Below, in pieces: positions 50,474 through 64,000 of a stretch of 64,000 nucleotides of DNA. The translations under genes were made by a program, and so were the position numbers. Each line of letters begins with the position of its first letter. The stretch's first letter is position 1. The DNA is from Polydactylus sextarius. Taxonomy: Eukaryota; Chordata; Actinopteri; Polynemidae. The notes beneath the pieces are model-generated. The model searched no databases. It had not been told where the DNA came from and worked only from the letters and a program-made list of their open reading frames with translations. The stretch spans positions 7,548,885 through 7,612,884 of the forward strand of contig CM028911.1 of assembly GCA_016801845.1 (NCBI GenBank), given 5' to 3'.

Positions 50474-52130
50474 TATGTAAAACACTTCTACATCATATAA
50501 AATAATTTCTAGACAGTCCTTGTGGACTTTCTTTCATGCTGTTGCTCAGTTGTATCATATAAGGAAGGAATAAGGAAAGGCTTTATCACAGACCAGAAAA
50601 TTTGAAGTGTTCAGAAGCTGTAGTAGTAAGTAAAAAATTAATTTTCATTCATACAAGAGACTTCATTTGTCTCACTAGCTGGTAGGAACTCACTGAACCT
50701 GCTAGCTAAGATAAGTGGTAGATAAGTGGTACTGCAGTCCAACCACTATTCAAGGATAGTTGTTGCAGTTTCAGGTACATACTATCCCTCACTCTTCTTT
50801 CAAAGCTGTTTTGTTTTCCTCCAGCTGGTAGTGGTTCTGTCTTAACATTGGTGGTTCTTTTTTTTTTTGCTTTGTTTTCTCAGAGATGTCCTTGTGTTTG
50901 CCCTGCCACATATGGAATAGCTATGTTATTCATGTTGCTGTCCACTGAGTTAATCTTTTCCATGAAGTTCTGTGCTTCCTGGATTTTTTATCATGACCTC
51001 AAGCATCTTAACTAAAGTCTCATTTTCCCCTGAGGCAGTTCAAAGCTCTCCTTTCTCCTTCCTGAATGTAGCTGTGTTGTGCACTGGGAGACTCCAGCGA
51101 ACCTATAGTGTAGCTATGATTCTGTCTGTTGAAACCAGTCTTGTATGTTAAGAAAATGGTGTTAAGCCAAAGGCAAGCAGGACAAATACCTGGTCCCTCT
51201 ACTCTGTGTTACATTGCAGCATCCTTTTTTTCCCCAAGCTCAACTACTTCCTCAGCAGTTTTCATGTAATACACAGTACATGTGATATATCATGAAAGGA
51301 CACCATTTTCTTTTCTGTGTCTGTTTCTCCCATAATATCCTGTTAGTTTATGATTTCTTTCCAACAGATGTTAGCATGGTGTGATTTCTTTTTACCTTTT
51401 TATATATTTATATATCTATCACCCCAGTGTCTGAGTACAGTTCATTTTGTTGAACACAATATTGCATCTTCTTTTATCCAGCAGCAGGATGGTAATATTC
51501 TAGTCCCTGCTAATCGATATCAGAGCCCTCCTCTTTTGAGTGGTTGGGTTGCAAAAAGGTGATTTTGCGCTGGAAAAGGCTGCAGAGACTCTCGACCTGA
51601 GTCATTCTTCTTCTGCCACTTCTATGCTGTTGTTATAGAGAGCTGAGGGCTGTGTTAACTTTTGCCACCCGGCACATATAACTACTTAACTCCCAATTCT
51701 CTCTGTGACTGGGTAAGTTCTCTGTCTGAACGGTTCATTACCCACTTTTCTTGATGTGCTGTAGTGTGGCACTGTTGTCCTTCCATTTCCAGGTTTAATG
51801 TCTTCCCCGTCTTGGTGTTACTGGCTTTGTAAAGGCCTGAACTTGTCTCTATCTTCTTCTCAGCCCCGCTCTGTTGTGTTAAGTGTGCATGTTTACTGGT
51901 GTCAACACTGTAGTTTCTCCCTGATGTCAGAGAGAATTTACACTGGCAACATTTTCTGCACCTGGTCGTTCCTCTGCTTTAGGGTATCAGTGGTGACATG
52001 GACCTGTCTCGCTCACTCTGCCATTTAGCAACAGCAGGTGAAGTTAAAATGTCAGCACATCGCATTGTTTTGTAAACCATGATAGCAGTAAGGCTGTAAG
52101 GATGACAGTGTTTCCTAAAAACCACCAAAC

Positions 52131-52291
52131 TCAAATATCTCAAAAACTATTGGATGGATTAGTATGGACTTTGGTATAGACATTTATGATCCTCAGCGGA
52201 TGAAACCTACAGACCCTGACTTTTCCTCTCGCTACACTATAGGGGTTTATATTTTGGTGTTTAGTGACTTAGCTTCTCAACTATTGGATAT
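52131..52291 (+). mobile_element. Fragment of a teleost interspersed repeat
   Basis: AAAACTATTGGATGGATTAG, GGACTTTGGTATAGACATT, TATGATCCTCAGCGGATGAA, CCCTGACTTTTCCTCTCGC and a second CTATTGGAT follow the order of a frequent fish repeat (AACTATTGGATGGATTGCCA ... TTGGTACAGACATTCATG ... CAGAGGATGAA). Class not certain. Confidence 0.6.
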
Positions 52292-53048
52292 TGTATTGCT
52301 GCTCTAATCTCATGGTATTCGTATGCTGCAGCAGGACACAGGATATCTTCACACATCTTTCAAAGACTAAAGAAGAGTGTTGCATTACTAATAGGAGTGT
52401 TAGCCTAATTTTTCCTTTGTAGAGGTAATCTTGTGGTGTTTGAACGTTGGCTAAAACAGCCAACAACAAAAATTGTGATGAAAGTGTTGCTATATTTATG
52501 TTTTTCCATTACTGTGCTGTATAAACTTTCTGCTAATACAAACATACAATATCTCCTCCTGCACATTATAAGCATTTAACAGGTAAAATACAGGCTGTTT
52601 TTTATCATGAAGCAGACACAGGAAACGCGGTGTGCTTGTCTGTGATTTTCGTACACTATCATTCATCAAAAATGTGCCTACCAAACAGTACAACGGTCAT
52701 CTTCAGCATTTTTTGACAGCAGATCAGTTTGAAATATTGCAGGGAGTAATGGAAGAAGAAGGAGCAGCCGCGGTGAGCTGTTAGATGAAGAGCTGCGGGC
52801 GGCGCTCTGCACACCTCCAACTTCTCAGCAAGGTAACAGCTCCTTTCACTGTGCCATGCTGTTTGCAGAATGGTGTGCCGTGTGCTGCATAAAATCAGAT
52901 CGCAGCTGCTCACTGAATGATGGGAGAAAGGCCAATCATTGAATGACCTTTTTATTAAAATGACAATAGTCCTGTTTAACTCTGCGACTTGTGGTATTAA
53001 ACTGCATAACTGCTGCTATCGCCAGTTACCAGGTGTCGCCAAAATTAA

Positions 53049-53759
53049 TCCAGATTGAAATCAGTTTCTGTCCTAAGGCGAATAAAATATCTGACAGCAG
53101 GAGAGACAGGATGTTATGTTCTCATTGAGTGTCACACTGTGCATTTAAACACCTGTAAATATGGCGGACATGTTCCATTTATTCACTTGTTTCAACAACA
53201 AAGTGGCAAAATTATCCATCAACAATATAACATGATGTATATTTTCCAGAATGCATCACTTGAATGTGCAAGCCTGGATGTTTTCAAGGCCGATCATGCC
53301 TTATATATGTTTAACCTCCGGGATGTTCAGGGAGGTAGCATCTCGTGCCACAAGCTAGAAGAAATCTCAAATAAAATGTTGAGAGCTTATAGATTTGTTG
53401 AACACTTTCAGACTGCAGGGGATTTTCAGGGGAGTCAGGGGAAAGTTGATTTTATTTTTTTTTTCTCTCAACTCCATATAATTTACACGTTTAGAATTCC
53501 ACATGATGCACTGAGATATTTTTTTAACGTTTTTATTGTATTAGAGCCCGTTAATGACATAATTTTAATGTTGTTTTCTTTAATTTGCTCTCAGTGGGTC
53601 GATTTTACACTTTTATCATTTTCCAGTAGCCAACATCACAGTCGGGCCTCTTCCCTTCTGGTATATACTGTAGTTTCTGTACACAGAATTCAGGGGGATA
53701 ATGAAACAATAATAACAAGCTCACAGCTTTATTTCAGCATGCATCTTCTACAACAATAG
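53049..53759 (+). other. Unusually long open frame, no known family
   Basis: From the stop at 53046-53048 to TAG at 53757-53759 one frame stays open for 236 sense codons. The first ATG is at 53232, giving 175 residues. The local sequence is AT-rich, so stops should be frequent. The translation has no signal, domain or repeat I recognise. It is rich in Phe, Ile, Ser and His, which argues against an ordinary soluble protein. I see no convincing upstream promoter or splice context. It may be chance, a decayed element frame or a lineage-specific transcript. I do not call it a gene. Confidence 0.2.
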
Positions 53760-54256
53760 AAGAAGAAAAAACTCGTGGGGTGGGTAAGTATTTTTAGCAT
53801 CATGTTTATCCTTTTCCCTCCCCTGCACCTCTCACTCTCACACGCAATGTCTTTGTCCCCGTCTTTTGCATTCATCTTGTGCCATTTCCCCTCTCTCACT
53901 TGTGCTCTTTGCTTCTATCTCAGCTGGATATACCAGACGTCCCTTTAATTCGACACACTAATGTAATTCGCCTTCTCTATAATCATCCATTTTCCCGTTT
54001 TCATGCCCTCTCCCCGAACTTGAGACACGTCTCGTAGATTCTATTTCACAGCAGTACACCAGACTACATCAGTTTTCATTTCATTTATTCAGTATTTGTT
54101 TAGAGGCCCCATGCCGGTCTGCTAAGAATCGACATTGCTTAATAGAAGCTACTCTTGTTGACCAGGTTAAAGTAGATATAATTATACATGGATTTGAAAC
54201 TACAATTTAATATTAATGTTCTGAATCAAATGAAAATGAATCGAGGGCCATGCAGC

Positions 54257-54282
54257 AAAAAAAAAAAAAAAAAAAAAAAAAA
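54257..54282. repeat. A tract
   Basis: A 26-base A run, about 0.5 kb past the long open frame. No retro-insertion body recognised in front of it. Confidence 0.85.
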
Positions 54283-57200
54283 TGTTAAATCTTATAAGAT
54301 TAAAGAGGAGCATTCATCTCACAGGCACACAGTCTAAAAACACTGGGCTCACCCTGAATAATCATTGAATCTGTAAACACCCATTTAGTAAAGGTCTGTT
54401 TCTGTAATGCTTGGGTTGAAACTCCTGTCTTTTGTATAACGCTAAAAGGTTTTGTTTCTTGCTCGCACAATACATCTTTAAACGTTGAAATTCTACCTGT
54501 TGTTTTATATCTAATCACTAAATAATTTGCCCAAGTGTTTTGCAGAAACCCTCTCATATCTTTTATTTCACGGTGACTTTGTTTAATAATTGTAGCTTGA
54601 AAGTTTTGAATCTGTTACATAGAAGATTATAGTAGTTTTTAGCTAGAACTTCTCAATGTAGTCTGCTTTATTTTATGGTCTACAGCTACTTGACGCATCT
54701 TGGTTTGGTGAGTAAGTAAGTAAGACTGACTGAGGATGGAACTGAGAGCAAAAAAAACATGTCCCACTGTGACCTCTGAGATATTTGGTTGGGTATCAGA
54801 TGAGTCTTGAAAGGAAAGGGTAGAGATCAGAGAAGCAGAGCGTTGACATCTGACACACATGTGTTTTCCCCAAAGGAACTTATGAATATGAAACTTAACA
54901 CAATTTCTTTAAAACTGTGGAAAAGTTCACAGACAAGATATTGTGGATCTGTAACTTTGCTAAATGAACAAGACATGAGTCGTGTCAAACTATTCTGAAT
55001 TATGACAAACTGATGTTTGTGTGTACAGCTCTTAACTACTACAGTACAGAGAACAAACAAAAGAAACCTTTCATCCAGTCCCTTCAAGGATGAAGGAAGC
55101 TGTTTCCTCTACAGTATTATTTCGGTTTTTGTATTATTTATTATTTATTTGTTAACATTTATTGTTCAGTGTCTTTGTTGTTTTCATTTCATACCATTTT
55201 GCTACAGCAATGATGTAGCATAAATCATTTTATTTGCCCTTCATGTTGCATTACTTTATAAGATGTCTGACCTGAGATCATTATAAGACCAAATCTGATA
55301 ATGGGGGATATGTAGATTAAACCTGGCCGTGGTAATTACATTATATTATTATACATCACCACAAGCAGGTACAAAATTACATCTAACTATTGTGTGTATA
55401 GTTGAAAATCCACTTACAGCAGTGAAAAATGGGATGAAAAGAGAAGCAGGATACTATTACTGGTAAAAACAAATCCAATTCAGCACTGTTAATTACAAAT
55501 CAAGCCTTTCCTTTTATAGCCTATAACAATTTTAAAAAGAAAAAAAGGTTATTGTACATGATTCTGTCTTTTAGAAAAAAAAGATCTTCCTGAAAGAGAA
55601 CTCTTCCAATACGTTTTAACCACACATAAGAATATGTTTGGCATTGTGACTCACAATTCCTGAAAATCTCAGCCTCCGCCTCCGTTCTGTCAGCGTTGAG
55701 CCTTGAGTGGTGGGGTTAAGGTTGGAGCTCCAGGCCAAACCCAGCAGTCGAGAGCCCGCCCTCAGGAGAGGGAGTCAACATGGCAAGGGCACCAAACACA
55801 TTCAGGATGCATAGGTGCCATTTATCATGGTTGACAACTGCACCTCTCAGTGCCATTTGGGTTTATTACCGGTACATTTCTCCCCACATAATGATGTTTT
55901 CCTTAGCAGTTGTCCTCTGAGACCAGCCTCAATGAAAAACTGCAGTGGAAACATCAAGGTGACAGTTTTTTTCCCTTCTTTTTTCTCTTTTATATTAAGT
56001 TTGCTTCATATGACTTCTAAGGACCTGGAAATAAAACAAAAAAAGAAAGTGGAGTTTTTCACTCCGCTTTGAGTGCACAAGTTCAAGGACATGTTGCACC
56101 TCCATATCAGCATCCATACGGCAGAGACTTAATGTATACGTTGGTAGTCATACCTCGCTGTTATTTGAGGAATCAAATCTTTACAAGGTTACGTCTTCCC
56201 CAAAATAGATTTAACACTAAGACCTTCTCTGGAATTATGATCTAAAATAAGTGCATTATATAAACAATTTGAATAAAAAAAACAAACAAAACAGGTAATA
56301 CCTTAAAATCCTAGTCCTTATGTCGGCAAACATCATCAACAAACACAGCAATCAAATACCCTTAATGCTGTAGCTACGTTACTGAAATCCGCTCCTGCTT
56401 CTCCTGCAGGTCATTTCTTTCTCTGAAATACCATTTCCATCTAGCAGCCGGCTGTACGTGACTGAAGTCAACCTATAACACAAGTTAGACATTAATATTA
56501 GGTAAATGCAAGAAAGCCAGGTAGGATATTTCTTACATGTGATGGGAAAAACATACTAACAAGACATCCAATATCAAAAAATGAAGCAAATTTTGTTGCA
56601 GGCAGTTATCAATAGTTGAAAGTAACATTAAATGTAAGCCTTGTTGCCATAGATGACTCATGAAATCAGGTCATGTCTGCTCGTCTGCCTATACAATTAT
56701 CGAGGTCCAACTTTTCAATATTTGAGCACAAAATTGAGGTTTTCAGTTTGAAAAATGTTGAAACAGAGTTGACTGAATCAATCAAAAAGTTTTTATTATT
56801 ATTATTATTGTTTCATTTTACATTCAGAAAAACTAAAACTTGTATTAGCATTCAACACAACAATCGTATTTATTCAATAAAGTTATTTTAATAGGTCAGC
56901 AAGTGACTCATTTATTCACTCTAACTTTAAATTTCACATTTATCATTGATTAAGCACCACAAACTATCACACAACAAAATGTAGAAATTCTGAAGCAAAC
57001 ATAAAAATATCACCATAAATCATTTATGGCAGCCTCTAGCAATGCTAATAGTTGGCTACAGCAAGTAGTTGATGTCAAAGAAATTTATAATGCAGACAAA
57101 TTGTACATTCAGACTTTTCATGCTGGGATAAAAGATTTTATTTTTTGAAGAATTCTTTGTTTAAATCAAAACTATTTGGAAGTGATGAGAAACTTTTCAG

Positions 57201-60200
57201 GCATCCCAGATGGTTGATGAAATTTTAGAACTTCGGGGAAAAGAGCAGCGCAGGTCACATTGCAAATAGAGGCATCCTGAATGTCTATTGTCTAATCTAA
57301 AGAGCATATGCACTCTATCTTTGTCAGCCAACTCCTAATCATAGCCTTAGAGGAAGGATCTCATTAGCACAAGTCCCATTCTCTTTGTCTTTGTGATGGA
57401 GCCGATCATTATCTTTATTGTGATGGTGGTGAGGATGATGATGAAGATGATGAACAGCTGATTGATTGATGCCAGCAGGCATGATCTTTGTTCACAGAAT
57501 TAAATATGCTCTTTCAAATGAAATTTATTTTCTGCTTCTGGGATCCATTATAATGCTGAAATCAATATTTAATATCCTCGGATCGATGTTACATGAGGTT
57601 TTATTTTGCATCTGTACTGTCAGTATTCCAGAAATAATAATGTGCAATAGTAGGAAAATATGAAAATGGCAATTTTGCGCATATGTTGCATTTTTTGCCA
57701 ATCAAGTCTTTTTTTCTTCCTGTTGAAATATTTACATTATGGGGAAAATTTTAATTTTAAGAAGCCAGATTAAGTAGGAAGAAGGAATACATGACCTTTA
57801 ACATGATCTACAAAACTACTGTTTATTAAAAGTTCCCATGGTATTCATTGCAAGACACAACAGCTGCACAAGCAACAGCCAACAAGCAGTTAACAGGGTC
57901 ATAAGAAAGAACGAGAGGTCTGCAGAAAAACTGTCAGATGACATAAAAAAAAAAAAAAAAAAAAAACACAGTTCCTATTGGCTGCTAATAAGAAGAGGGC
58001 ATATCCAGGTTCACTTTGCTGCACCCAGTGGGAAATCTTGAACCTGCCAATTAAAACACAGCTTCAGGTCATGCGCTGTGCAAAAGTTTTCAGAACTACA
58101 TACACACTTATTTGTGTGCAAAGTATAAAGTAATATATTAAATGGTATAATCAAATTATTACATGGACACGTAATGAAGTAGGATGAGTGAGCAATTTCG
58201 ACTTGATGAATATTTTAGCTTAATTATTTTTTGTTTAATATAACATTATCTAATGACATTGAAATAATTTAAAGGGTTGTGTACAAAACTTCAAGTCCAC
58301 TTCAACAAGATTTTCTCGTTGCTTTTCATGTCTTTGAAATAGCTTTTGATTATGCATTATTACCCACTGAGGAATAGATGTATAATAATGATGTGAATGG
58401 AACATCCCTTTCCCTCTTTAAATGACAAGAGTAGATGAGTTGGCTTCACCTAGTCATTTACTGAACCCTATACCTTAGCAAATGTAGCTAGGCACAGCGG
58501 GTCTGTGGCAGTTCCTCTACCATTTATATCCACAACGACATGCCATCAGTATTGTGCATGATTGCATTAAAAGAGCATGTTCATTGAACAGAAGATGAAG
58601 GAGTTTTTGTTATTCCAGGACCCGCGGATTTGTTTTAGGTGCACTGTTGAAGCCAGTTTATATGAACATTTTACAAAATTGGTAAAGCAATGAGTAGATA
58701 CACTAATTCTATTGCAGCATACCGCAATTCATTTAGTTTGAGAAGCGGCAATGATTAGGAGCTGAGGATGGATGGAGGTTTAACTCTTCTTAATTTCTCT
58801 TGTAGCTAATTCAAATGAAAAGAAATGAACGTGAACTAATTAATTTTTCGGGACTGTGAAGTAGTTCATTTAACTTCATCTTCAAAGTGCATACTGAATT
58901 TAGAATAATTACTGAATTTCTGAATTTCTTGTTAAGGCAGAACTTACAATATTTAATTACAATATTTTGTATCGCTGTGGAGGGTGGTGTCTATTTTTCT
59001 TTAGCCTTTTCTTTAAAAAATGGAAAGAAAAGACAGAAGCAAAATATGAGATATTAAAATTTTTAAGCAGAGTTTTAATCTGCTCTATATTACAAAAAAG
59101 TTAGCATGCCTGGATAGTTAACTTACAACTTACAGTATTAAACTATATATACTTCCTAAATAGCTAGCAGAACTAATGTGCAAATGTGCAAGTCAAATGG
59201 AAACATTAAAGCAAATCAGAAACAGTTTTAGAACAACTAAAGAAGTTTTGTTTTTACCAACAGCTTTAGTATTTAGCTTTAGCTGATCAAAACATATTAA
59301 CAATTGTCATTGCAAAAGATGTGGTCAGGCAGCCACAGATGCTGCCTTTTGCCCTCTGTGTGAAATCAAATACTTATTAACTAAGATCTAGTGGTAATTT
59401 TGCCAGAGTTGTTACTTTTAATTGCACTGTGAGCTTGACAGGCAGAGCAACAATAACAATGGCGATAAAATATATTACATAAATGTACAGATAAAATGGG
59501 CCTAAAGTCTCTCCTGTGTGTATTAACACATGTTACCATAAAGATATTATGTGATGCTGCTTAGCATGGGAGTGCTGAAGGGAAAAGGGGTGGGTGGAAG
59601 ATAATGTGCCTGCAAGTTCAAATGAAATCTAAACCCTTGTTTCCTGTGGTTTTTATTGTCCAGGACAAGGTCACAATTTATTATTTATCTTGGGAAGAAA
59701 GTGCATCCTTGCAGTTGTTGCCTTCATAATTGAGTCATATGCCTGAGAACATAAAGGCAAGGCCATTTTCTATCCATGGTTTAATGGGATACTCAGCTAT
59801 GTTCTCTGTCTTTAAATTAAGCAGTGCAAAGCACAGACATGCTGTCAACAGTGTACTGAGTCACCATAATTATAGCAAGGTCTCCCCCCCATTCACAAGT
59901 GCATCCTCAGTGACTGCAGTCATCTTTACCTCCATCAACCTGCACAATATGTACACAGCCGCAGCATGGCGTATAAATTAGTGGATGCCACACTGACTCT
60001 TTCACTTGTGTGATCTGCAGATGGGTTTTATTTTATAAAAACAAGGTTCCCAGGTTTTTGATATTCAACCCATATACGGTAGCTACATTTTCCACAGTTA
60101 TTTACTTTGAACGGAAGAAAAAAATATCTATGTATGACTGGATACAGAATGTGACTTGTTTAAAGACTCCCAGGCAAAATTATGGTGCTATCCACAAAAA

Positions 60201-60569
60201 CCTTTTAAACTGTCAACATAATTATTTTTGATTACAATAACACAAATGCAAAATTACTTGAGGTACAAAAGAGCAAGTGTTCAAATTATTTTTAAATGGA
60301 AGCAAGTGTGACAGTTTTATCCACATTGTATCACTGAAATCATAGCTGTGCCTGAGTCAAAGTCCAGACTCTTTATAGAGTGAAGCATCTCTATGTGCAA
60401 GACATCTGCATACAATAGCAATTAAATGCATAACTCTGTCTTTGTTTTCCAGGACATAGTGATCTGTCATGATAATAGAAATCTGTGGGTGGATGCCATC
60501 CATTAGGGAGTGAAAAGGTTTTTTACATTTCACACATACAAACACAGGACAATCCACATGTAAATCCAC

Positions 60570-60582
60570 GTTTTTTTTTTTT

Positions 60583-60614
<32 letters not shown>

Positions 60615-60642
60615 TTGTTTTTGTTTTTTTTTTTGTTTTTTT
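60570..60642. repeat. T/TTTTG low-complexity tract
   Basis: A T run followed by about five TTTTG units and more T. Similar to the tract at 12840-12953. Confidence 0.85.
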
Positions 60643-63600
60643 GACTAGTTAGAAGAAAAAAATAACCTTGATGACAGAGTAAACACACTTAACAATTGGG
60701 AAATAATGACTGGAGCTGCAGCAAAAGACAACTCTCCAAATCTCATGAGAACAGTAATTGTTGCATACAGAAAAACAGATATGCGCAGCACTCGGCAGCT
60801 TACGCTGCTCAGTTTGTGCTGAAAAAGCCAAAAAGGAAGCAAATGAGTGTGGATTACATCCTAGATAGGGAGACATGAGAACCACATCATATAAAATAAA
60901 ACCACACACATTGACAACTGGACAAATATGTATTTATGTCGATGTGGTTTTGGTATAAAATGTTGCAAGATTGACTTCTGGCAGAGGAATCTTTAACAGG
61001 ATGCTGATACTTTTCTTAGAATTAGTTCAACAAATTCAGAGACATTTCAGTTAATGTGCAATAAAATGCTGTGGATGAAGTTTCTACAGTCCTGGAATGT
61101 TTATGAAATATGTTGTCAAAAAGGAGAGAGATCTGCTTGTGACATCACCATTACTGGTACCCAACACAACATGCTCAGAAAAGGATAAAGGCATAACTTT
61201 ATCCTACCTTCCTTATCTTGATACCATGTTACAATTGAATCAAATGGTATGATGTGGTATTTTTAGCTTCACTTAAAGGCAGCGTAACATATTTACACAT
61301 ATTTCTGTGCAGCAAGAGATAAATTGCTTTTCAGTTTAACTCCATTAACATGGCAGCCAGGAGTCACTGCTTTAGTTGGCTGGATCCATGGTCTCTGATG
61401 TAGCCTTGTGTGAGGAAAATATTAGCTCAAAGAGATTGGAGGTCCATACACCTACATTATCCATCTAATAACTTCTGTCTATGTATTAAAGCCAACAGGT
61501 CTAAATTACCCATCACCAGATATTAAAGAAATAATGAAAACCTTGCTAAGAAAAAAAAAAAATCCATGTTAGCTGATATGCCATGAAATAAAGTTGAACC
61601 ATACCCAGCTGAACTGCAGTCATAAATGCATGATAGTCATAGCAACAATAGTTATATAAGTTAAAAAAAAATAGATGAAGCAGCAAAGCTAAGCATATGG
61701 CAGACAGAAAAAAAAAAAAAAAAAAAAAGAGTAGCTGCTTTTTTTTTTTTTTTTGTATATTTTTCTGCACTCAGTGTCTGCTTCTTCTACACCTATGGTG
61801 GCTTTATGGATGCCAGTTACATTAGCCCCAGGCTAGAAGCTGTTTCATTGTAGACAGCTCATCAAGATGAGTGACAAGTGTGGGGGCGGGAACTTGACCA
61901 GCTGAGGGGGAGGAGGGCAGGACTAACAATACATTTTCTACTTTAAAGTAAAAACTTGCACATTGTAGCTATAACTTGAAAACCATTGTCACAGGAAAAA
62001 ATAACTCTCCCACCTGGTAAAGCTCCAGAATAAGTGACAGACCACAGCCAGACAATGTTTCCCAACTGTGTTTGGTTCTGCTCATTTAAATTTTGTTGTT
62101 GTAAATGCATCGCTGGCACTTCTCTCCTTTTGCGGATCTCACTCACATTTAAATCAGTAACTTTCATTAATGTCTAAGGTTAATGTACCGTCTCAGGCTC
62201 AGTCTGTGTGGTGATTTCCCTGCATTGGCTGACAGACCTAACAGATGGAACTGAGAGCTACAAATCAGAGGAAATCTGCAGCTGGGTCTATATTTAGTGA
62301 TCTCACCTACACTTTGAAGCTCATGTCACTCGGGACAAGTTAGGTTGATTGTTTTCTATCCTTTATTTTTCAGAGATCAATATGTTTGCACCAAATTCTG
62401 TAACACTTGCCATTGATCCATTACCACCTCCTTCTCGTGTGCTCCTGAGCCGGCTGCTCTTGCTGAGTATCTGGAAAACCGATTGTACTTTTGTTTTCAG
62501 CTCAAGGACATTTTCTCAATTTCCCTGTTCCCACTGTAGCAAAGTCACATCTACCACACTAAGATATCACTGCAAATACAGTAAGGGCCATGTATCCTTA
62601 TGATATGTATATATGGTTTTCATTTGTCAGGGTTATTTGTGTTTCTTCTGTACAACAGGCTGCAGATATTATCTCTTCTGAAAGGCTGCCAGGAAACACA
62701 GGAAGTCACTTGAGAGCTGTTTCGACAATCTTGTTATGTTCTCCTGCAAAATGTGTGCGTAGCATGGCGAAGAGGAAAGCTCCACACATACTTTCCTCTG
62801 CCTTTTTGCGACATCACTTATTTTGAATGAGACCAGATTGGCCCCAGAGCCTCACCTTTAAACTCACTTGGATCAACAAGGCACCTCTGATCTTGACCTA
62901 CAGATGTGGATAACTGGCGAGGAGCAACAATGAATTACCTCCTACATGCGGCACCAACTTCTTTATATCTGTCGGGCATTTCAGTAGCGTTTGGGGACAA
63001 GACAGCCAATATGTGTATGTGCATTTGTCGTTGTGTTTTTTTTCCTCCTCGCAAGGGCTGGGGTATTGGGGTCACTGTGCAATTTAGCAAGATGCCAACT
63101 GGAGCCAGAATAAAAAAAAAAAAAAAACACAGAGAGAAAACAAAATGAAGGTGGTAAGTGCTGTTTCAGCATTTTCCCATTTCCCTTTTCTTTTCTTTTT
63201 TTCACCAAAACAGGAGAGCAGAGGATGTCAACAATGCTGACAACTGTTAGGTAGACAGATTCACTAGAGAAAACTATAAGAGAAAGGGAGGTAGCTCCAC
63301 ATCATATCATGCAGCAGAACAGCCCTGTCACATTTACAATATAGGAGTCCTGAAAGTAATGGAGTGCTGTGTTTGCAAAGAGGACACAGTGGCACTCACT
63401 TATTGCTTCTCATCATAGTGGTGCAACGCTGAGCAATTAAAAAGCCATCAACTGACTCTCATCTAATTACCTACAGTGTCATCTAACCTTGTTGTTGATA
63501 TTAAATAAAGTAGTTGTGTGTAAAATGAGGTGAATGGAGTAAAAGCATATTCTCAATATGTTTTATGGCAGCGACTGGACCAGAACCATATGCTCCTCTT

Positions 63601-64000
63601 TATTTCAACGCAGCCATTACTTTGATGCAAATTAACATACAAAGAAAGAAAGACGAAAAGATGATGTTTTGTGTACGGTAGCAATTAAAGTTTAAAAATA
63701 AAAATTAGTCAACATCACAGAGCAGTGATAGAGGTTGATGTTGGGGGAGAGATGTGATGGAAGCAGACGCACTCACTTCATACACAGTATACATATTAAT
63801 AAAGCAATGTTATTTCCCCCATCATGTAGGTATTAGCATGGGCAATTATTATTTCATCTTCAGCAATAAAATCCTTCAATTAGATAACTGAGTTGTTTTT
63901 GTAATTGACGTTTGTAATATAATATTGAAGCTATTATCCAAGCCATATACCACCCACATCCCAAGAGTCACTTAAGTCATAATTAGTCATTTTTTTCTCC

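Larger units (their letters stand above)
48266..64000. other. Gene-free 3' flank of nrxn1
   Basis: About 15.7 kb of AT-rich DNA without a recognisable exon, RNA gene or transposase. Contents: a repeat tail fragment (48690-48756), an ACAAC repeat (49707-49738), T tracts (50143-50182), a Tc1/mariner-like remnant (50190-50473), a fish repeat (52131-52291), a 237-codon open frame (53049-53759), A tracts (54257-54282, 57943-57965, 61709-61728, 63112-63127) and a TTTTG tract (60570-60642). Mammalian NRXN1 is also followed by a long gene desert. Confidence 0.7.

Noticed and set aside
50880..51130. Coding-like minus-strand stretch (for example KIQEAQNFMEKINSVDSNM after a possible frame slip)
   Set aside because: Both frames carry stops at about the rate expected by chance and no family is recognisable. 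It may be part of an old element between 50.6 and 52.3 kb, but the evidence is too thin.
58070..58130. GTGCAAAAGTTTTCAGAAC, similar to ends of some fish DNA transposons
   Set aside because: The match is short, with no second terminal repeat and no element body around it.
1..64000. CRISPR arrays, prophage, toxin-antitoxin or other microbial systems
   Set aside because: The sequence is a vertebrate gene with GT-AG introns; no regularly spaced repeats or microbial operons were seen.

Overview
The window is the 3' end of a vertebrate neurexin gene, best identified as neurexin-1 (nrxn1) of a ray-finned fish. Every gene part I recognise lies on the + strand. Five coding exons can be placed to the base from splice sites, reading phase and protein match: 5589-5760 and 13661-13980 (the C-terminal half of the last laminin/neurexin/sex-hormone-globulin domain, LNS6, plus the stalk), 12033-12122 (the 90-nt alternative exon at splice site 4, SS4), 33600-33687 (a cysteine-loop and Ser-Gly stalk segment) and 46216-46520 (membrane helix, cytoplasmic tail, stop). 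They join in frame to 295 codons including the stop, or 325 with SS4. The alpha- and beta-specific 5' exons lie upstream of the window. The neurexin-1 call rests on the SS4 peptide, the stalk motif AECPSDDEDIDPCEPSS and the tail motif SYHVDESRNYISNSAQSNG, which fit neurexin-1 better than neurexin-2 or -3. I cannot tell nrxn1a from nrxn1b.

Layout: 1-5588 is intron; 5589-5760 exon; 5761-12032 intron; 12033-12122 SS4 exon; 12123-13660 a short intron with TTAAA-type motifs, T tracts and a CA repeat; 13661-13980 exon; 13981-33599 a 19.6-kb intron; 33600-33687 exon with two in-frame donor sites; 33688-46215 intron; 46216-46520 last exon; 46521 to about 48265 the 3' UTR with AATAAA signals; the rest is about 15.7 kb of AT-rich flank with no recognisable gene. 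Neurexins are presynaptic adhesion proteins that bind neuroligins, LRRTMs and cerebellins. The two splice choices visible here (SS4 in or out; long or short stalk donor) are how this part of the gene changes partner choice and stalk chemistry.

The non-coding DNA looks like a teleost genome: dinucleotide microsatellites, homopolymer tracts, a decayed copy of a common fish interspersed repeat (42938-43204), a fragment of its tail (about 48690-48756), a decayed Tc1/mariner-like element (about 50190-50473) and another fish repeat (52131-52291). Structures beyond the gene that deserve attention are a foldback element with arms of about 151 nt that are themselves built of a degenerate ~20-bp repeat (36808-37325), a spacer-less perfect 38-bp palindrome (7618-7655), a degenerate tandem array of tRNA-like modules (about 1548-2115) and an unusually long open frame of 237 codons downstream of the gene (53049-53759). 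I see no microbial, viral, CRISPR or defence system. The most interesting biology is splice control in neurexin.
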